This document shows positions 32,489 through 41,169 of a stretch of 62,643 nucleotides of DNA, in pieces. Both the position numbers and the translations under genes were made by a program. Origin of the DNA: Selenomonadaceae bacterium (GTDB lineage Bacteria; Bacillota; Negativicutes; Selenomonadales; Selenomonadaceae); assembly GCA_017518105.1 (NCBI GenBank), contig JAFWWC010000045.1, positions 1 through 62,643 on the forward strand. The letters run 5' to 3'. The stretch's first letter is position 1, and every line of letters begins with the position of its first letter. The notes beneath the pieces are model-generated. The model saw only the letters and a program-made list of their open reading frames with translations, was not told where the DNA came from and did no database searches.

Positions 32489-34552
32489 TCAGCGCAACAT
32501 AATCGAATTCATGACAGATTTGAAGGCATCCGCCAACTTGCTCATGCTGTCGATAGCCAGTGCATTTTTATTGCCCGCCATTTGCTTGAGAAAACTGGGG
32601 TCTGTGCCTCTACCCACACCTATCGCGTATATCTGGAAACCTTGACGAGTGAGTTTCCGCGTGATTTCCAAAGTCATTTCCCTATTATCTGGATAACCGT
32701 CCGTCATCATCAAAACAATTTTTTCGTTCACACTGCTACGCAGTTCGTTTTCGGACTTTCGAAAAGCATCTACCATATCTGTAGAACCGCCAGTGTAACG
32801 AACATTATCTATAACTTGCTTCAACTGATTTTTGTCGTGTGTAAGGTGGCAAAGCAAATGCGCATAACTGTCAAAAGAGATTATTCCCATTCTGTGCACG
32901 GAAAGATCAATCATCTCGTTCACTAGCCGCAAACTTGCAGATTTAGCTTGAGACAGATCACTTGAACTTATACTGCCCGAAATATCCAAGAGCAACATCA
33001 AATCGACGGGAGACTCTTTCTTCTGCTCAACCTTTTGCCCGGACTTTATGGCTTTGGTTTCAGAGTCGCCAGTTTGCGTATCAAGAGCTGTGACGGTTAA
33101 TCGCTGGTTATCGTCGTAGTCGAAGGTAACTTTTATTGTTGGAACGCCTTTAGGTTTGGGCGCGATTCCGTCCAAAGTCAGAGTGCCGTAGAGTTTGTGA
33201 TACTTGATGTCGCTTTGGGCTTCGGCATCGTTGCCCGCCTCGTAGACGTTTATATCAACCTGCGTTTGGTTGTCGAAAGTCGTCGTGAAATTTTTTGAGT
33301 TATTGCAAGGATACTTTAAGCCCTTAGTCAAGATTTTTTCAAAGACGTGCTCACGTTTCCTGTTGACAATTTCCACGCCGAGAGAGTGCGGAATTATTCC
33401 CTGCAGGGTGAAAGCAATACCGCTTTCGACGCCGCCATTTTTCCATCTCGCGAAGTGCGCCGCGCCGTAAGCGACGAGCATAGATTTTTCGAGGTCGCTG
33501 TCAGGCTCAATGCCGAACATTTTTTCAATCGTCTCGCCGATTAAGGGAATGTAGCACGTGCCGCCCGCCAAAATTATTCTGCCGATGTCGTCGATTTTGA
33601 ATTCCTTGCTGTTGTCAACGAATCTTTTTGTTCTAGCGAATATCTTATCAAAAATCTCGCCGCAGATTGAGTTGAATTCTTCGCGGGTCAAAGTCATTTC
33701 AAGGTCGTAGTCGTCGAAAAGGTCTTCGATTTCAATATCGCTCTCTTCGCTGTCGCCGCTCAATTCTTTTTTAGCCCTTTGCGCCGCCTTGAGAAGGATA
33801 TTTCTCTTGCGATGATAATCCGATTCCTCAAGTCCAGAAGAGCTTAGCGAAGATAAATCTTTACCCGAATCGTCCTTGATGATCTCGATTAATCTGTTGA
33901 CAAGAGCCTCGTCGAAGTCGTCGCCGCCGAGTTGCGGGTCGCCGTCTTTATCGATTTCTTTGTAAATGTGTTGTTGTTCGTCAGCCTCCAAGACGCTAAG
34001 GTCGAAGGTGCCGCCGCCTATGTCCACCACGAAAACTTTCTTGTCAAAGTGTTCCTCATGAATTACCTCAATAGCGGCTGCTACAGGTTCTTCAAGAATC
34101 CACATGACTTCAAAGCCTGCCGCCTGGCCCGCTTTGCGCGTCTCGTTGCGTTGGTTGTTGTTGAAATAGGCGGGAACAGTTATAACCGCGCCGATTTTCT
34201 CCGACGGGTCGCAGTCAACCGTCCGAACGAAATTTGCACGGACTTCTTTTAAAATTTCTGTTGCAACGTCGGTCGGCGTGAACTTTTTGCCGTTCAGATT
34301 CCACGGTTCCTTTTCGTAGTCACCGATATATTTTTTCGAGGAACGAACCATATTGCGCGGGTCGGTTGCGCCTCTGTTCAAGGCTTTGTTCCCGATGTAG
34401 GCTTTGCCGCTTTTATCGACGTAGAGCACCGACGGCAACAACGGCTCGCCAGCAAATTTTACCAATTCCTTGCGCCCGTTCCTGAAAAAACAAGCAAGAG
34501 TATTAGTCGTACCCAAATCGATGCCTACAACATACTTGTAAGATTCTGCCAT
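32489..34552 (-). CDS. DnaK-like ATPase fused to a von Willebrand factor A domain
   Basis: 687 residues, ATG after AAAAAGGAG. Residues 1-490 follow DnaK: VVGIDLGTTNTLACF, VPAYFNNNQRNETR, FVVDIGGGTFDLSVL, IILAGGTCYIPLI and a short beta substrate-binding region. Residues 515-687 are a vWA domain with a complete MIDAS: DISGSIS, the Thr in GGSTDM and the Asp in MTDGYPD. The C-terminal helical lid of DnaK is replaced by the vWA domain. The pairing of an ATP-driven chaperone with a metal-dependent adhesion domain suggests holding or handing over an assembly subunit; inference only. Confidence 0.9.
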   Translation of the reverse strand: MAESYKYVVGIDLGTTNTLACFFRNGRKELVKFAGEPLLPSVLYVDKSGKAYIGNKALNRGATDPRNMVRSSKKYIGDYEKEPWNLNGKKFTPTDVATEILKEVRANFVRTVDCDPSEKIGAVITVPAYFNNNQRNETRKAGQAAGFEVMWILEEPVAAAIEVIHEEHFDKKVFVVDIGGGTFDLSVLEADEQQHIYKEIDKDGDPQLGGDDFDEALVNRLIEIIKDDSGKDLSSLSSSGLEESDYHRKRNILLKAAQRAKKELSGDSEESDIEIEDLFDDYDLEMTLTREEFNSICGEIFDKIFARTKRFVDNSKEFKIDDIGRIILAGGTCYIPLIGETIEKMFGIEPDSDLEKSMLVAYGAAHFARWKNGGVESGIAFTLQGIIPHSLGVEIVNRKREHVFEKILTKGLKYPCNNSKNFTTTFDNQTQVDINVYEAGNDAEAQSDIKYHKLYGTLTLDGIAPKPKGVPTIKVTFDYDDNQRLTVTALDTQTGDSETKAIKSGQKVEQKKESPVDLMLLLDISGSISSSDLSQAKSASLRLVNEMIDLSVHRMGIISFDSYAHLLCHLTHDKNQLKQVIDNVRYTGGSTDMVDAFRKSENELRSSVNEKIVLMMTDGYPDNREMTLEITRKLTRQGFQIYAIGVGRGTDPSFLKQMAGNKNALAIDSMSKLADAFKSVMNSIMLR

Positions 34553-34567
34553 TTACTTTACTCCTTT

Positions 34568-35509
34568 TTACATGTTTGTTAAGTCGACCTTGTCTTGTCC
34601 GTTACTTTGTGGAGACGCAGGAGGATTTTCGTTTGTATCTGTCGACGAAGTTTCCTGAGCCGATTTTCCCCATTCCTGATTATCGTAAGGGTAGTCAAAT
34701 CCTTTGTCGCAAAAATCATCTGCGGCGTATTTTGAAGAATCAAGCTCTGTCTCGCGGTCTTTCAAAGATTGTTCGCGTTTGCTGAGTTCTGTCTCGCGGT
34801 CGTTCAAAGGTTGTTCACGTTCGTTGAATTCTGCCTCGCGCTTTTGCTCCTCAAGTTGATGTTGCAACCCATCGAGCTGTCCTTGCCGAGCGTCTTGACT
34901 GCGCTTTTGCTCCTCAAGTTGATGTTGCAACCCATCGAGCTGTCCTTGCCGAGCGTCTTGACTGCGCTTTTGCTCTTCCAGTTGACGTTGCCAGCCGTCG
35001 AGCTGTCCTTGCTGAGCGTCTTGACTGCGCTTTTGCTCTTCCAGTTGACGTTGCCAACCTTCGAGTTCTCCTTGACGGATTGATAATTTGTTTTGCTTAC
35101 CGCGAAGGTCGCTTTCGCCCTGGCGAATGGCTTTTTCGCGATTGTCTAATTCGGTTTGCTTTTTATTGAGTGTGTCGAGTTTTTCTTCGTAAAATCTTTT
35201 CGCCTCAGTCAACGGCGAGATAGAATTTCTAGTTTTAACGATTTCATTTTGAACGGCGGGAATATCCTTCGTGTGGACTTCGGAGATTTTATCCAAAACC
35301 AGTTTGCTTTTCTCGTCGATATTTGCGTGAAGGCTGTTGATTCTCTCCTTGATGAGTTCTTCAAGCCCGTTGAGCCGCATGTTTTCCTTTTTCAAATCGG
35401 CATTCTCTTTTTTGACAGCGACCAATTCTTTGTACCACTCGCCGCCGATTTTATGCATGTGATCCAAAATGTCGCGCATGTGATTTAGATTTTGTAACTC
35501 ATTTTCCAT
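34568..35509 (-). CDS. Coiled-coil protein with 21-residue tandem repeats
   Basis: 313 residues, ATG after AGGAGGT. Almost entirely heptad-like and charged, no signal peptide or membrane segment. The middle has four copies of a 21-residue unit (QLEEQKRSQDA and QGQLDG core) encoded by 63-bp tandem repeats. The N-terminus (GGEWYKELVAVKKENADLKKEN) resembles the 62-residue protein at 35871-36059. The tail is Asp/Ser/Pro-rich. It sits 15 nt upstream of the Hsp70-vWA gene. A structural or tethering role is inferred. Confidence 0.8.
   Translation of the reverse strand: MENELQNLNHMRDILDHMHKIGGEWYKELVAVKKENADLKKENMRLNGLEELIKERINSLHANIDEKSKLVLDKISEVHTKDIPAVQNEIVKTRNSISPLTEAKRFYEEKLDTLNKKQTELDNREKAIRQGESDLRGKQNKLSIRQGELEGWQRQLEEQKRSQDAQQGQLDGWQRQLEEQKRSQDARQGQLDGLQHQLEEQKRSQDARQGQLDGLQHQLEEQKREAEFNEREQPLNDRETELSKREQSLKDRETELDSSKYAADDFCDKGFDYPYDNQEWGKSAQETSSTDTNENPPASPQSNGQDKVDLTNM
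34841..35082 (-). repeat. 63-bp tandem repeats, four copies
   Basis: Unit boundaries begin at 34841, 34904, 34967 and 35030; units 1-2 are nearly identical, as are 3-4, which implies duplication of a two-unit block. Each unit is in frame (21 codons) within the coiled-coil gene, so copy number can vary without frameshift. Confidence 0.85.
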
Positions 35510-35539
35510 ACGCTGTACCTCCTATCATCAAAATTGCGC

Positions 35540-35822
35540 GGCGGATACCCCTTGCTTTAGCTATGGGGAGGAGCCGCACTTGCCTCTTTTAAATTGATTC
35601 ACCCGAAGGTGAGCGGGCATAATGTCTGGTAAAAGTAAACAGACCGCCGCCCGCTAGCGTTGCAATTGTTTAACCATAAGCCGTAGAGCGGCAGATTAGG
35701 ATTTACGTCCGCCGGTACCTATCTATTCGCAGGTAACGTAGTTCTCGAAGAACTTAGGCTAGTCAGCAAGGACTTGTTCTATTTTTCAAACAAGCCCCCG
35801 GCTTTAGCCGTGGGGTTGCTGA
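35540..35822 (+). mobile_element. Solo IS200/IS605-family remnant, probably with omega-RNA-like scaffold
   Basis: Two GC-rich end hairpins flank about 270 nt: CCCCTTGCTTTAGCTATGGGG (35548-35568, 20+ nt stem-loop) and CCCCGGCTTTAGCCGTGGGG near 35796-35815, the style of IS200/IS605 termini. The interior (GCGGGCATAATGTCTGG..., AGTAAACAGACCGCCGCCCG) resembles the conserved 3' region downstream of tnpB that yields the guide scaffold. No tnpA or tnpB remains. It lies in plus orientation between two minus-strand operon genes. Confidence 0.65.
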
Positions 35823-35870
35823 CTGCTTGCCGCTAAGCTGGTTTTCGCGTTCGTTGAGTTTTCCATGCGA

Positions 35871-36059
35871 TTACTTTCCATCATCAAAAGACTTCATTGC
35901 CTGCCGTAAAGTCGACTGAAGTCTTTCGTAATTGGCATTATCAGCTTTTAAGTTTTCGATTTCCTCATGCTTAGCGCGGATGCCATTTTCGATTTTGCCA
36001 AGCCACTCAACGCCGAAAGCGTAAAGTTGCTCAAATTGAGCCTTGCGTTCGTCTTCCAT
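35871..36059 (-). CDS. Short coiled-coil ORF, probable 5' piece of an interrupted gene
   Basis: 62 residues, ATG after TAGGAGG, overlapping the end of the upstream Hsp70 gene's leader. After its TAA the same frame continues SHGKLNERENQLSGKQ up to the IS605 remnant, and that continuation has the coiled-coil character of the 313-residue protein. I infer a once longer coiled-coil gene ended by a nonsense codon and an element insertion. The remaining N-terminus (GVEWLGKIENGIRAKHEEIE) parallels the N-terminus of the 313-residue protein, so the two are paralogs. Confidence 0.6.
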   Translation of the reverse strand: MEDERKAQFEQLYAFGVEWLGKIENGIRAKHEEIENLKADNANYERLQSTLRQAMKSFDDGK

Positions 36060-36062
36060 TGA

Positions 36063-37670
36063 TTAACCTCCTATCTCCAAAAAATGTTCTTCCGTCGTGA
36101 CGAGTTCTTTCGAGCCGTCTGGAAAGGTTTTGTGGTCAAAGAATTCAAGGCGCAAACGCCCGTCTCGCATTATCCGTATTTTGAACAGCGGAGATTCCTT
36201 TTTCTCATAAAGCGATTCATCTAATTTGATTTTGCCCATATAAACCGCCGCGCCCTCTTCACTGTCCAATTTCGACACCGTTTGATTGCTGAAGCACTGA
36301 TAAAACGGAATCGTCCAAGAATTTTTTTCAAGGAAAGTCAAGGGCAAGAGCTTAGACGGCGTCTCGTAACCGAGTGGCATATTTCTGTTGAGGCAACGAA
36401 GAAAATTTCCATCCTTGCCGTAACCTATGCAATACGGAATGACATTGGAACTTTTAATTGGACTTCCGGCTTGCTTGCGATTGAGATAATGTGCCGCGCC
36501 GCTCGCCACTGCAAGATAACGGTCGTTTAAGCCCTTCATCAAAAATTCGTTGTCGTCGAAGTTAAAATCTTCCTTATTGAAAGTTTCCGCTCCGAAATAT
36601 TCCTCAAGAATGTCAATGAAGAACGGGATTTTGCACGTTCCGCCGATTGGAAAAATTCTAGCTATATCTTCCTTCTGATAAGAATAACTGGGGTTGTCCT
36701 CCAAATCCTCAAAAATCGCATCGAACATATCAAAAATTTTTTTCTTGTAATCGCTCTCAGAAAAAAGTTTGTCGACATCTTTGCATTTCAAAATGACATC
36801 TTCAAGACCTTTGATCGTGCCTTCCGACAGTTCTTGTGCTTCGGCATCTTCGCCGGTTTTGAAGAGTAATTCTTTCAGCGCACGAGCAAAATTCAAGTAA
36901 AAGTCTTCGCGATTTATGGCATCCTTTACCGAGCTGTTGTCAAACAACGTTTTGAAATCGCGCAGGAGGATTTTTTCATAAATATCCCTGTCAATGTCAA
37001 GCCCGCCAAGACGAATTCCCGCCGCCGCAAGTTCAACAATTTTCAATTCGTCGTCCGAAGAACATTCAATCTTGGCGATACTGACATCTAGAGTGGAGCC
37101 GCCGAAATCAAAAATCATGATGAGCTTATCTTTGTAACTCCGCAAATCTTTCAACGAAAAAATCGCGGCAAAAGGTTCGCTAATCAGAGTGTCTACAATT
37201 AGCCCCGATTCCTCAGCGGCGCGACGAATCATATTGCATTGAACTTCCGAAAAACAAACTGGTACCGTCAAGACCGCACGAACGCTTTGAGATTTTTTAT
37301 TGCGGAAGAAACGTTGAATACATTCGAAAATGTCGCGTATGACTTCAAAGGCAGTAACATCGCGTTCAAGATTCGCTATTCGCTGTGACCAATCGGCTAT
37401 TTCCATTTTGCGTTTGATGTTCGCGACAAAATTTTTCTCTGTACCTATGTCCGTGAGGCTACTAACAAAGGCGGCTTGCCCTATGATTTTATTAATGGTG
37501 CCATCTTTTTTATTCTTTCTGTAGTAAATGATATTTGGCGCGTGTTTTGTACCGCCCTCTTGCGTGTTAAGCTGGATAGGACGAAAATTTTTTCCGTCAA
37601 CAAACGCCGCCGCCTTCAGATTGCAAGCTCCGAAGTCAATTCCTACTAAAAAGTCTTTCAGGTCTTCCAT
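36063..37670 (-). CDS. Divergent Hsp70-family ATPase
   Basis: 535 residues from the ATG at 37670 behind AAAGGTGATG; it overlaps the end of the preceding gene by 35 nt. Phosphate-1 reads FLVGIDFGACNLKAAAF, with ACN where TTN is usual. Phosphate-2 IMIFDFGGSTLDVSIA, the connecting VPVCFSEVQCNMIRR, EPFAAIFSL and IFPIGGTCKIPFF are present. The C-terminal part is shorter than a DnaK substrate domain. The altered phosphate-binding loop suggests modified nucleotide handling. It is one of four distinct Hsp70-like genes in the operon. Confidence 0.87.
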   Translation of the reverse strand: MEDLKDFLVGIDFGACNLKAAAFVDGKNFRPIQLNTQEGGTKHAPNIIYYRKNKKDGTINKIIGQAAFVSSLTDIGTEKNFVANIKRKMEIADWSQRIANLERDVTAFEVIRDIFECIQRFFRNKKSQSVRAVLTVPVCFSEVQCNMIRRAAEESGLIVDTLISEPFAAIFSLKDLRSYKDKLIMIFDFGGSTLDVSIAKIECSSDDELKIVELAAAGIRLGGLDIDRDIYEKILLRDFKTLFDNSSVKDAINREDFYLNFARALKELLFKTGEDAEAQELSEGTIKGLEDVILKCKDVDKLFSESDYKKKIFDMFDAIFEDLEDNPSYSYQKEDIARIFPIGGTCKIPFFIDILEEYFGAETFNKEDFNFDDNEFLMKGLNDRYLAVASGAAHYLNRKQAGSPIKSSNVIPYCIGYGKDGNFLRCLNRNMPLGYETPSKLLPLTFLEKNSWTIPFYQCFSNQTVSKLDSEEGAAVYMGKIKLDESLYEKKESPLFKIRIMRDGRLRLEFFDHKTFPDGSKELVTTEEHFLEIGG

Positions 37671-38841
37671 AATCATCACCTTTATCTTTATAAGCATAAG
37701 CAACGCATCGCCCGCCAAAGACGCGCCGTACTTTTTTGTCGTGTTCGTTAATGAATTCGATATAATGCGGCTGAACGTAAATTTCTTTTAAGACGTTGTG
37801 CTTGCGCCTGTCAGAAGTGCTTTCGATTATCGGAGTTTCACTCATTGCAAGATCCGCCCACTCATTGTAATCATCGCCAACTTTGAAATTCATCGAACGA
37901 ATGCCAAGTCCCGAAAGATATTCTTCAATCAAATTGTAAAGCTCCTTCGCGGCGACCGTATTCTTTAAAGGGTTTCCGATTTTACGTCTGCAAGTGTCTA
38001 AAACGTCGATAAACTCTTTTACTAGCTCGACAGTTTTATCTGCTATAGTTCCCGTCGTGTATTCGTCAAATTCATTAGGCTTTATTTTGTCGATAGCAGT
38101 TTCTATCCTCTTTAATCTTGAGGCAAAGATTTTGAACTCGACAGGATTTTTTTCTGCGAACAGTTTCAGCTTGCCAATATCCTTCAAGCGACTATTATAT
38201 TTTAACCAAGAGCTTTCGTCGCGAATGTTAAGGGGCATGTATTCTTCCTTCGCTGGCTCGACCGTCGCAGTTGTGGTTTTTCCCTCAACGGCAGAGAGAC
38301 GCGCTGTTAATTCTTCGATTACTTTTTTTAGCCCGTTGATAGTACTCCGTTGCTGTTCAAAGGCAAGATAACTTGAAGGATAAATCGCGTTACCTACTGG
38401 AGTTTTTTGGCATTCTTCTTTAACAGCTTTAGCAACTTCCGCTTGAATCATAGGACTGAAATTAGACGGCTGAAAGTTCCCAACAGCTTTTGCAACTTCG
38501 CTGTTTAATTCGGTCTTAAAATTTTTCTCAAGCTTTTCTATTTTGCCGTTGAGACTTGCCTTGTCGTTTTCGACGAAATCATAAACGCGACCAATCATAG
38601 TCTCTACGTTCGATTCAATATCCGCTATCCTTTTATAGACATTATTAAGTGCTCGTTCGACTTTTTTGCCGTCGGCTGCAGAGCTTTCTAAAACTTTTAA
38701 ACGCTTGTCCAAATTGAGCAAACAAAGTCTTTCATATACCTCTTTCGCTTCTGGCGATTTTTGTTGATTACGTCCGCCAAGAGCATGGTTAAAGGCTTTT
38801 ATAACCTCATCGCTTATCTCAATTTGAAAGTTCAACACCAC
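37636..38841 (-). CDS. Coiled-coil protein with GrpE-like C-terminal domain (paralog A)
   Basis: About 401 residues from a GTG at 38841 just after GGGGGTGAG; the start is uncertain by a few codons. The first ~190 residues are helical and coiled-coil (KRLKVLESSAADGKK, IEKLEKNFKTEL). The last ~170 residues are about 60% identical to the next upstream gene: EFDEYTT, FI..LD.C.R.I.NP, GLGIRSMNFKVGDD, TSDRRKHN.LK.IYVQPH, VFGG.C.AYA. The order G(I/V)...VGD..., N.LK, final V...C.AY beside a long helix recalls the GrpE nucleotide-exchange domain; a structural prediction is needed. Neighbouring Hsp70 genes make that role plausible. Confidence 0.6.
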   Translation of the reverse strand: MVLNFQIEISDEVIKAFNHALGGRNQQKSPEAKEVYERLCLLNLDKRLKVLESSAADGKKVERALNNVYKRIADIESNVETMIGRVYDFVENDKASLNGKIEKLEKNFKTELNSEVAKAVGNFQPSNFSPMIQAEVAKAVKEECQKTPVGNAIYPSSYLAFEQQRSTINGLKKVIEELTARLSAVEGKTTTATVEPAKEEYMPLNIRDESSWLKYNSRLKDIGKLKLFAEKNPVEFKIFASRLKRIETAIDKIKPNEFDEYTTGTIADKTVELVKEFIDVLDTCRRKIGNPLKNTVAAKELYNLIEEYLSGLGIRSMNFKVGDDYNEWADLAMSETPIIESTSDRRKHNVLKEIYVQPHYIEFINEHDKKVRRVFGGRCVAYAYKDKGDDYGRPERLFSRN

Positions 38842-38846
38842 AAGAC

Positions 38847-39575
38847 TCACCCCCGAAAGGCATAGGCAGCGCATTGCCCGCCGAAGACGCGCTGAGCTTT
38901 TTTATCGTGTTCGTCAATGTAATCAATAAAGTGCGGCTGAACATAAATTGCTTTCAAAGTGTTATGCTTGCGTCTGTCAGAAGTGCCTTCAATTATTGGC
39001 GGTTCACTCAACTCAAGATCTGCCCACTTCTCGAAATCGTCGCCGACTTTGAAATTCATCGAACGAATGCCAAGCCCCAAAAGATATTTTTCAATCAAAT
39101 TGGAAAGCTCCTGTGCGGCGGTCGAATCTTTTGAAGGATTTTCGATTGTGCGACCGCAAGAATCCAACGCGGCGATAAATTTTTTCGACATGTTAACCGT
39201 TGCCGTTACGACAGCTTCCGTAGTGTACTCGTCAAACTCAGTCGGTGTCATTTTTAAAATGTCTTTCTTGACCTTCTCCAGACTTTTGACAAACCATCTC
39301 CAATCATCCGAATTCTTTTCGGCAAATTTATCAAGCTCGTTGAGTCCGGATAATTTTTTCAGGTAATTGTTCCAATCCTGTTTGCTACGAATCTTCACTG
39401 GCGACGTTGGCGATTGCTTTTCGGGAGTTCTTCTCGCCTTCTCCAGGTCTTCCAAAACTTCTTTTGTCGACGGAATTTGTTTCCTACCCGTTTCCTTAAA
39501 CAGCGACGCGATTAATTCTTTTGTGCCCATAATTACCCTCCAAATCGCATTACAGATAGATTTTATTACGCCCAT
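38847..39575 (-). CDS. GrpE-like C-terminal domain protein (paralog B)
   Basis: 242 residues, ATG after AGGAGAG. A short basic N-terminus and linker (ETGRKQIPSTKEV) precede the same ~170-residue domain as the neighbouring 401-residue protein, including EFDEYTTEAV, GLGIRSMNFKVGDD, TSDRRKHNTLK and VFGGQCAAYAF. It lacks the long coiled coil of the paralog. It lies directly downstream of the Hsp70 gene at 39587. Cofactor or adaptor for one of the Hsp70s is inferred. Confidence 0.6.
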   Translation of the reverse strand: MGVIKSICNAIWRVIMGTKELIASLFKETGRKQIPSTKEVLEDLEKARRTPEKQSPTSPVKIRSKQDWNNYLKKLSGLNELDKFAEKNSDDWRWFVKSLEKVKKDILKMTPTEFDEYTTEAVVTATVNMSKKFIAALDSCGRTIENPSKDSTAAQELSNLIEKYLLGLGIRSMNFKVGDDFEKWADLELSEPPIIEGTSDRRKHNTLKAIYVQPHFIDYIDEHDKKAQRVFGGQCAAYAFRG

Positions 39576-39586
39576 ATTTCACTCTC

Positions 39587-41155
39587 CTAAAGCAAATCGC
39601 TTTCCTTATTTACATGAAGTTCGCCGCTGTCAATCTTGTTGCCAAAGCTGTCCAAAATTTCAGCGGAAAGATTCAAGCTACCGTCAGCCGCCGCCGCGAA
39701 CGTGACGCGCACGGTCGTGTTATTTTTTTTCAGACCTTCGGGCAGTTCGATATGAAGAACGTCGATTTCTTGAAAGCCATCACTATCGGTTCGAGTCGCC
39801 CTCGGATATTTTTTTATGTCGTATTCGTAATAAGCTATGTCGAGCCCGCGCTGATTATCCTGGGCAAGTCTGAAGTCTCGTGTGTTGGTGTAAGGAAGCG
39901 AAACATTTTCGGGAATAATCATCTGGAATTTTCCATAGTTCAATCCCTCCGTTGCAGAAACACCGATTTGAAAACTCGTAACCTGTTCTATGTCGTCAAG
40001 TTGGTTCATGTCTTGCGCGAGAATTGCCGCGCCGCGAGATATGAGCGTCGAAACTTCATCACTGCATTCAACTTCCCTGTCCAACTTTTCGCTCAACAAA
40101 TCCTTTATCAACGGAATTTTAGAACTGCCGCCGGCGAGCACAATTTTATCAATATCTCCGATTGCGGCGGCTTGCGGCGAGGTTACAGTCTCGTAAGTTT
40201 TATTAACCGTTTCTACAACTTTTTTCTTGATAATCTTTTCAAATTCCTTGCGTGTTACGGGAATGTCCGCGTCTTCCGAATTCTCTTCGCTCGTCCAAAA
40301 ATTAAAGGTTGCATTCGTCACTTCAGCCTCAGAAAGCTCCTCTTTAACTCTGTTAGCCTCGCGCCTTACAGCGATTATATTCTGTTCGTAGTGCAATTCG
40401 CTTATGCCGTAATCTTCATCAAAGTAATTCATATTAAATTCGGTGCCGTATTCCTCGTTAGCCCAGTCCAGCAATTTTTCTGCAAGCAACTCAGTAAAGA
40501 GATTGCCGCCGAGATTTTTATCGCCGTCCGCTGGTACCACAGGCTGAAATTTATTTTTCTCGTTATTACGCTGGATGAACGAGACATCAAACGTGCCGCC
40601 GCCCAAATCGTAAATCAAAACTTTGTTGACAGCCTCGCCGTCTTCTTCCATAGCCGCGACTGCCGCTGCCGTCGGTTCAAAAACTGCGCGAACTTTGAGA
40701 TTCAAGGCATCGCCTGCCGCTTTCTTAATCGACTCGATTTCAGTCGGGTTGAACTTGGCGGGAACGGTTATAACAACGCGGTCGATAATGCCATTGTCGG
40801 TGCCAAATTCATCAAAAAGTTTTTGCTCAATGTCGTTTATAATCTTGGAAAGAAAAAGTTTAACCGCCCTGCGCGGCAATATTGTAATCTCGTCGCCGTT
40901 TTCCGCTTTAACTCTATAAGAAAAACCTTTCTCGCCGAGTTTCGATTTAAAATTTTCGATGCAAGCGGCAGGATTTGTCGCTAAATTATTTCTCGCGGAA
41001 TAGCCGATAAGATAATTATCTTTGGTCTTGAAGTAAATTACGCTGGGAATCAAAATGTGCCCGTTATAATCGAGTTGTCTTAAATTCCCCCGCTTGTTTT
41101 TGTAAGAAACAACGGTATTCGTCGTCCCAAAATCTATTCCGATAGCTTGTCCCAT
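39587..41155 (-). CDS. DnaK-like Hsp70 ATPase
   Basis: 522 residues from the ATG at 41155 with AAGGAG 8 nt upstream. It is closest to canonical DnaK of the four: AIGIDFGTTNTVVSY, VVITVPAKFNPTEI, EPTAAAVAAM, LIYDLGGGTFDVSFI, IVLAGGSSKIPLIKDLL. It is about 100 residues shorter than DnaK, with a reduced C-terminal region ending in RVTFAAAADGSLNLSAEI. Intact ATPase motifs. No DnaJ gene is in the window. It probably acts on the contractile or baseplate subunits encoded beside it. Confidence 0.92.
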   Translation of the reverse strand: MGQAIGIDFGTTNTVVSYKNKRGNLRQLDYNGHILIPSVIYFKTKDNYLIGYSARNNLATNPAACIENFKSKLGEKGFSYRVKAENGDEITILPRRAVKLFLSKIINDIEQKLFDEFGTDNGIIDRVVITVPAKFNPTEIESIKKAAGDALNLKVRAVFEPTAAAVAAMEEDGEAVNKVLIYDLGGGTFDVSFIQRNNEKNKFQPVVPADGDKNLGGNLFTELLAEKLLDWANEEYGTEFNMNYFDEDYGISELHYEQNIIAVRREANRVKEELSEAEVTNATFNFWTSEENSEDADIPVTRKEFEKIIKKKVVETVNKTYETVTSPQAAAIGDIDKIVLAGGSSKIPLIKDLLSEKLDREVECSDEVSTLISRGAAILAQDMNQLDDIEQVTSFQIGVSATEGLNYGKFQMIIPENVSLPYTNTRDFRLAQDNQRGLDIAYYEYDIKKYPRATRTDSDGFQEIDVLHIELPEGLKKNNTTVRVTFAAAADGSLNLSAEILDSFGNKIDSGELHVNKESDLL

Positions 41156-41169
41156 TCGTCTAACTCCTT

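Noticed and set aside
39614..40984. 456-codon plus-strand frame opposite an Hsp70 gene
   Set aside because: The minus strand encodes a clear DnaK-like protein; the plus frame has no motif or RBS and reflects codon bias.
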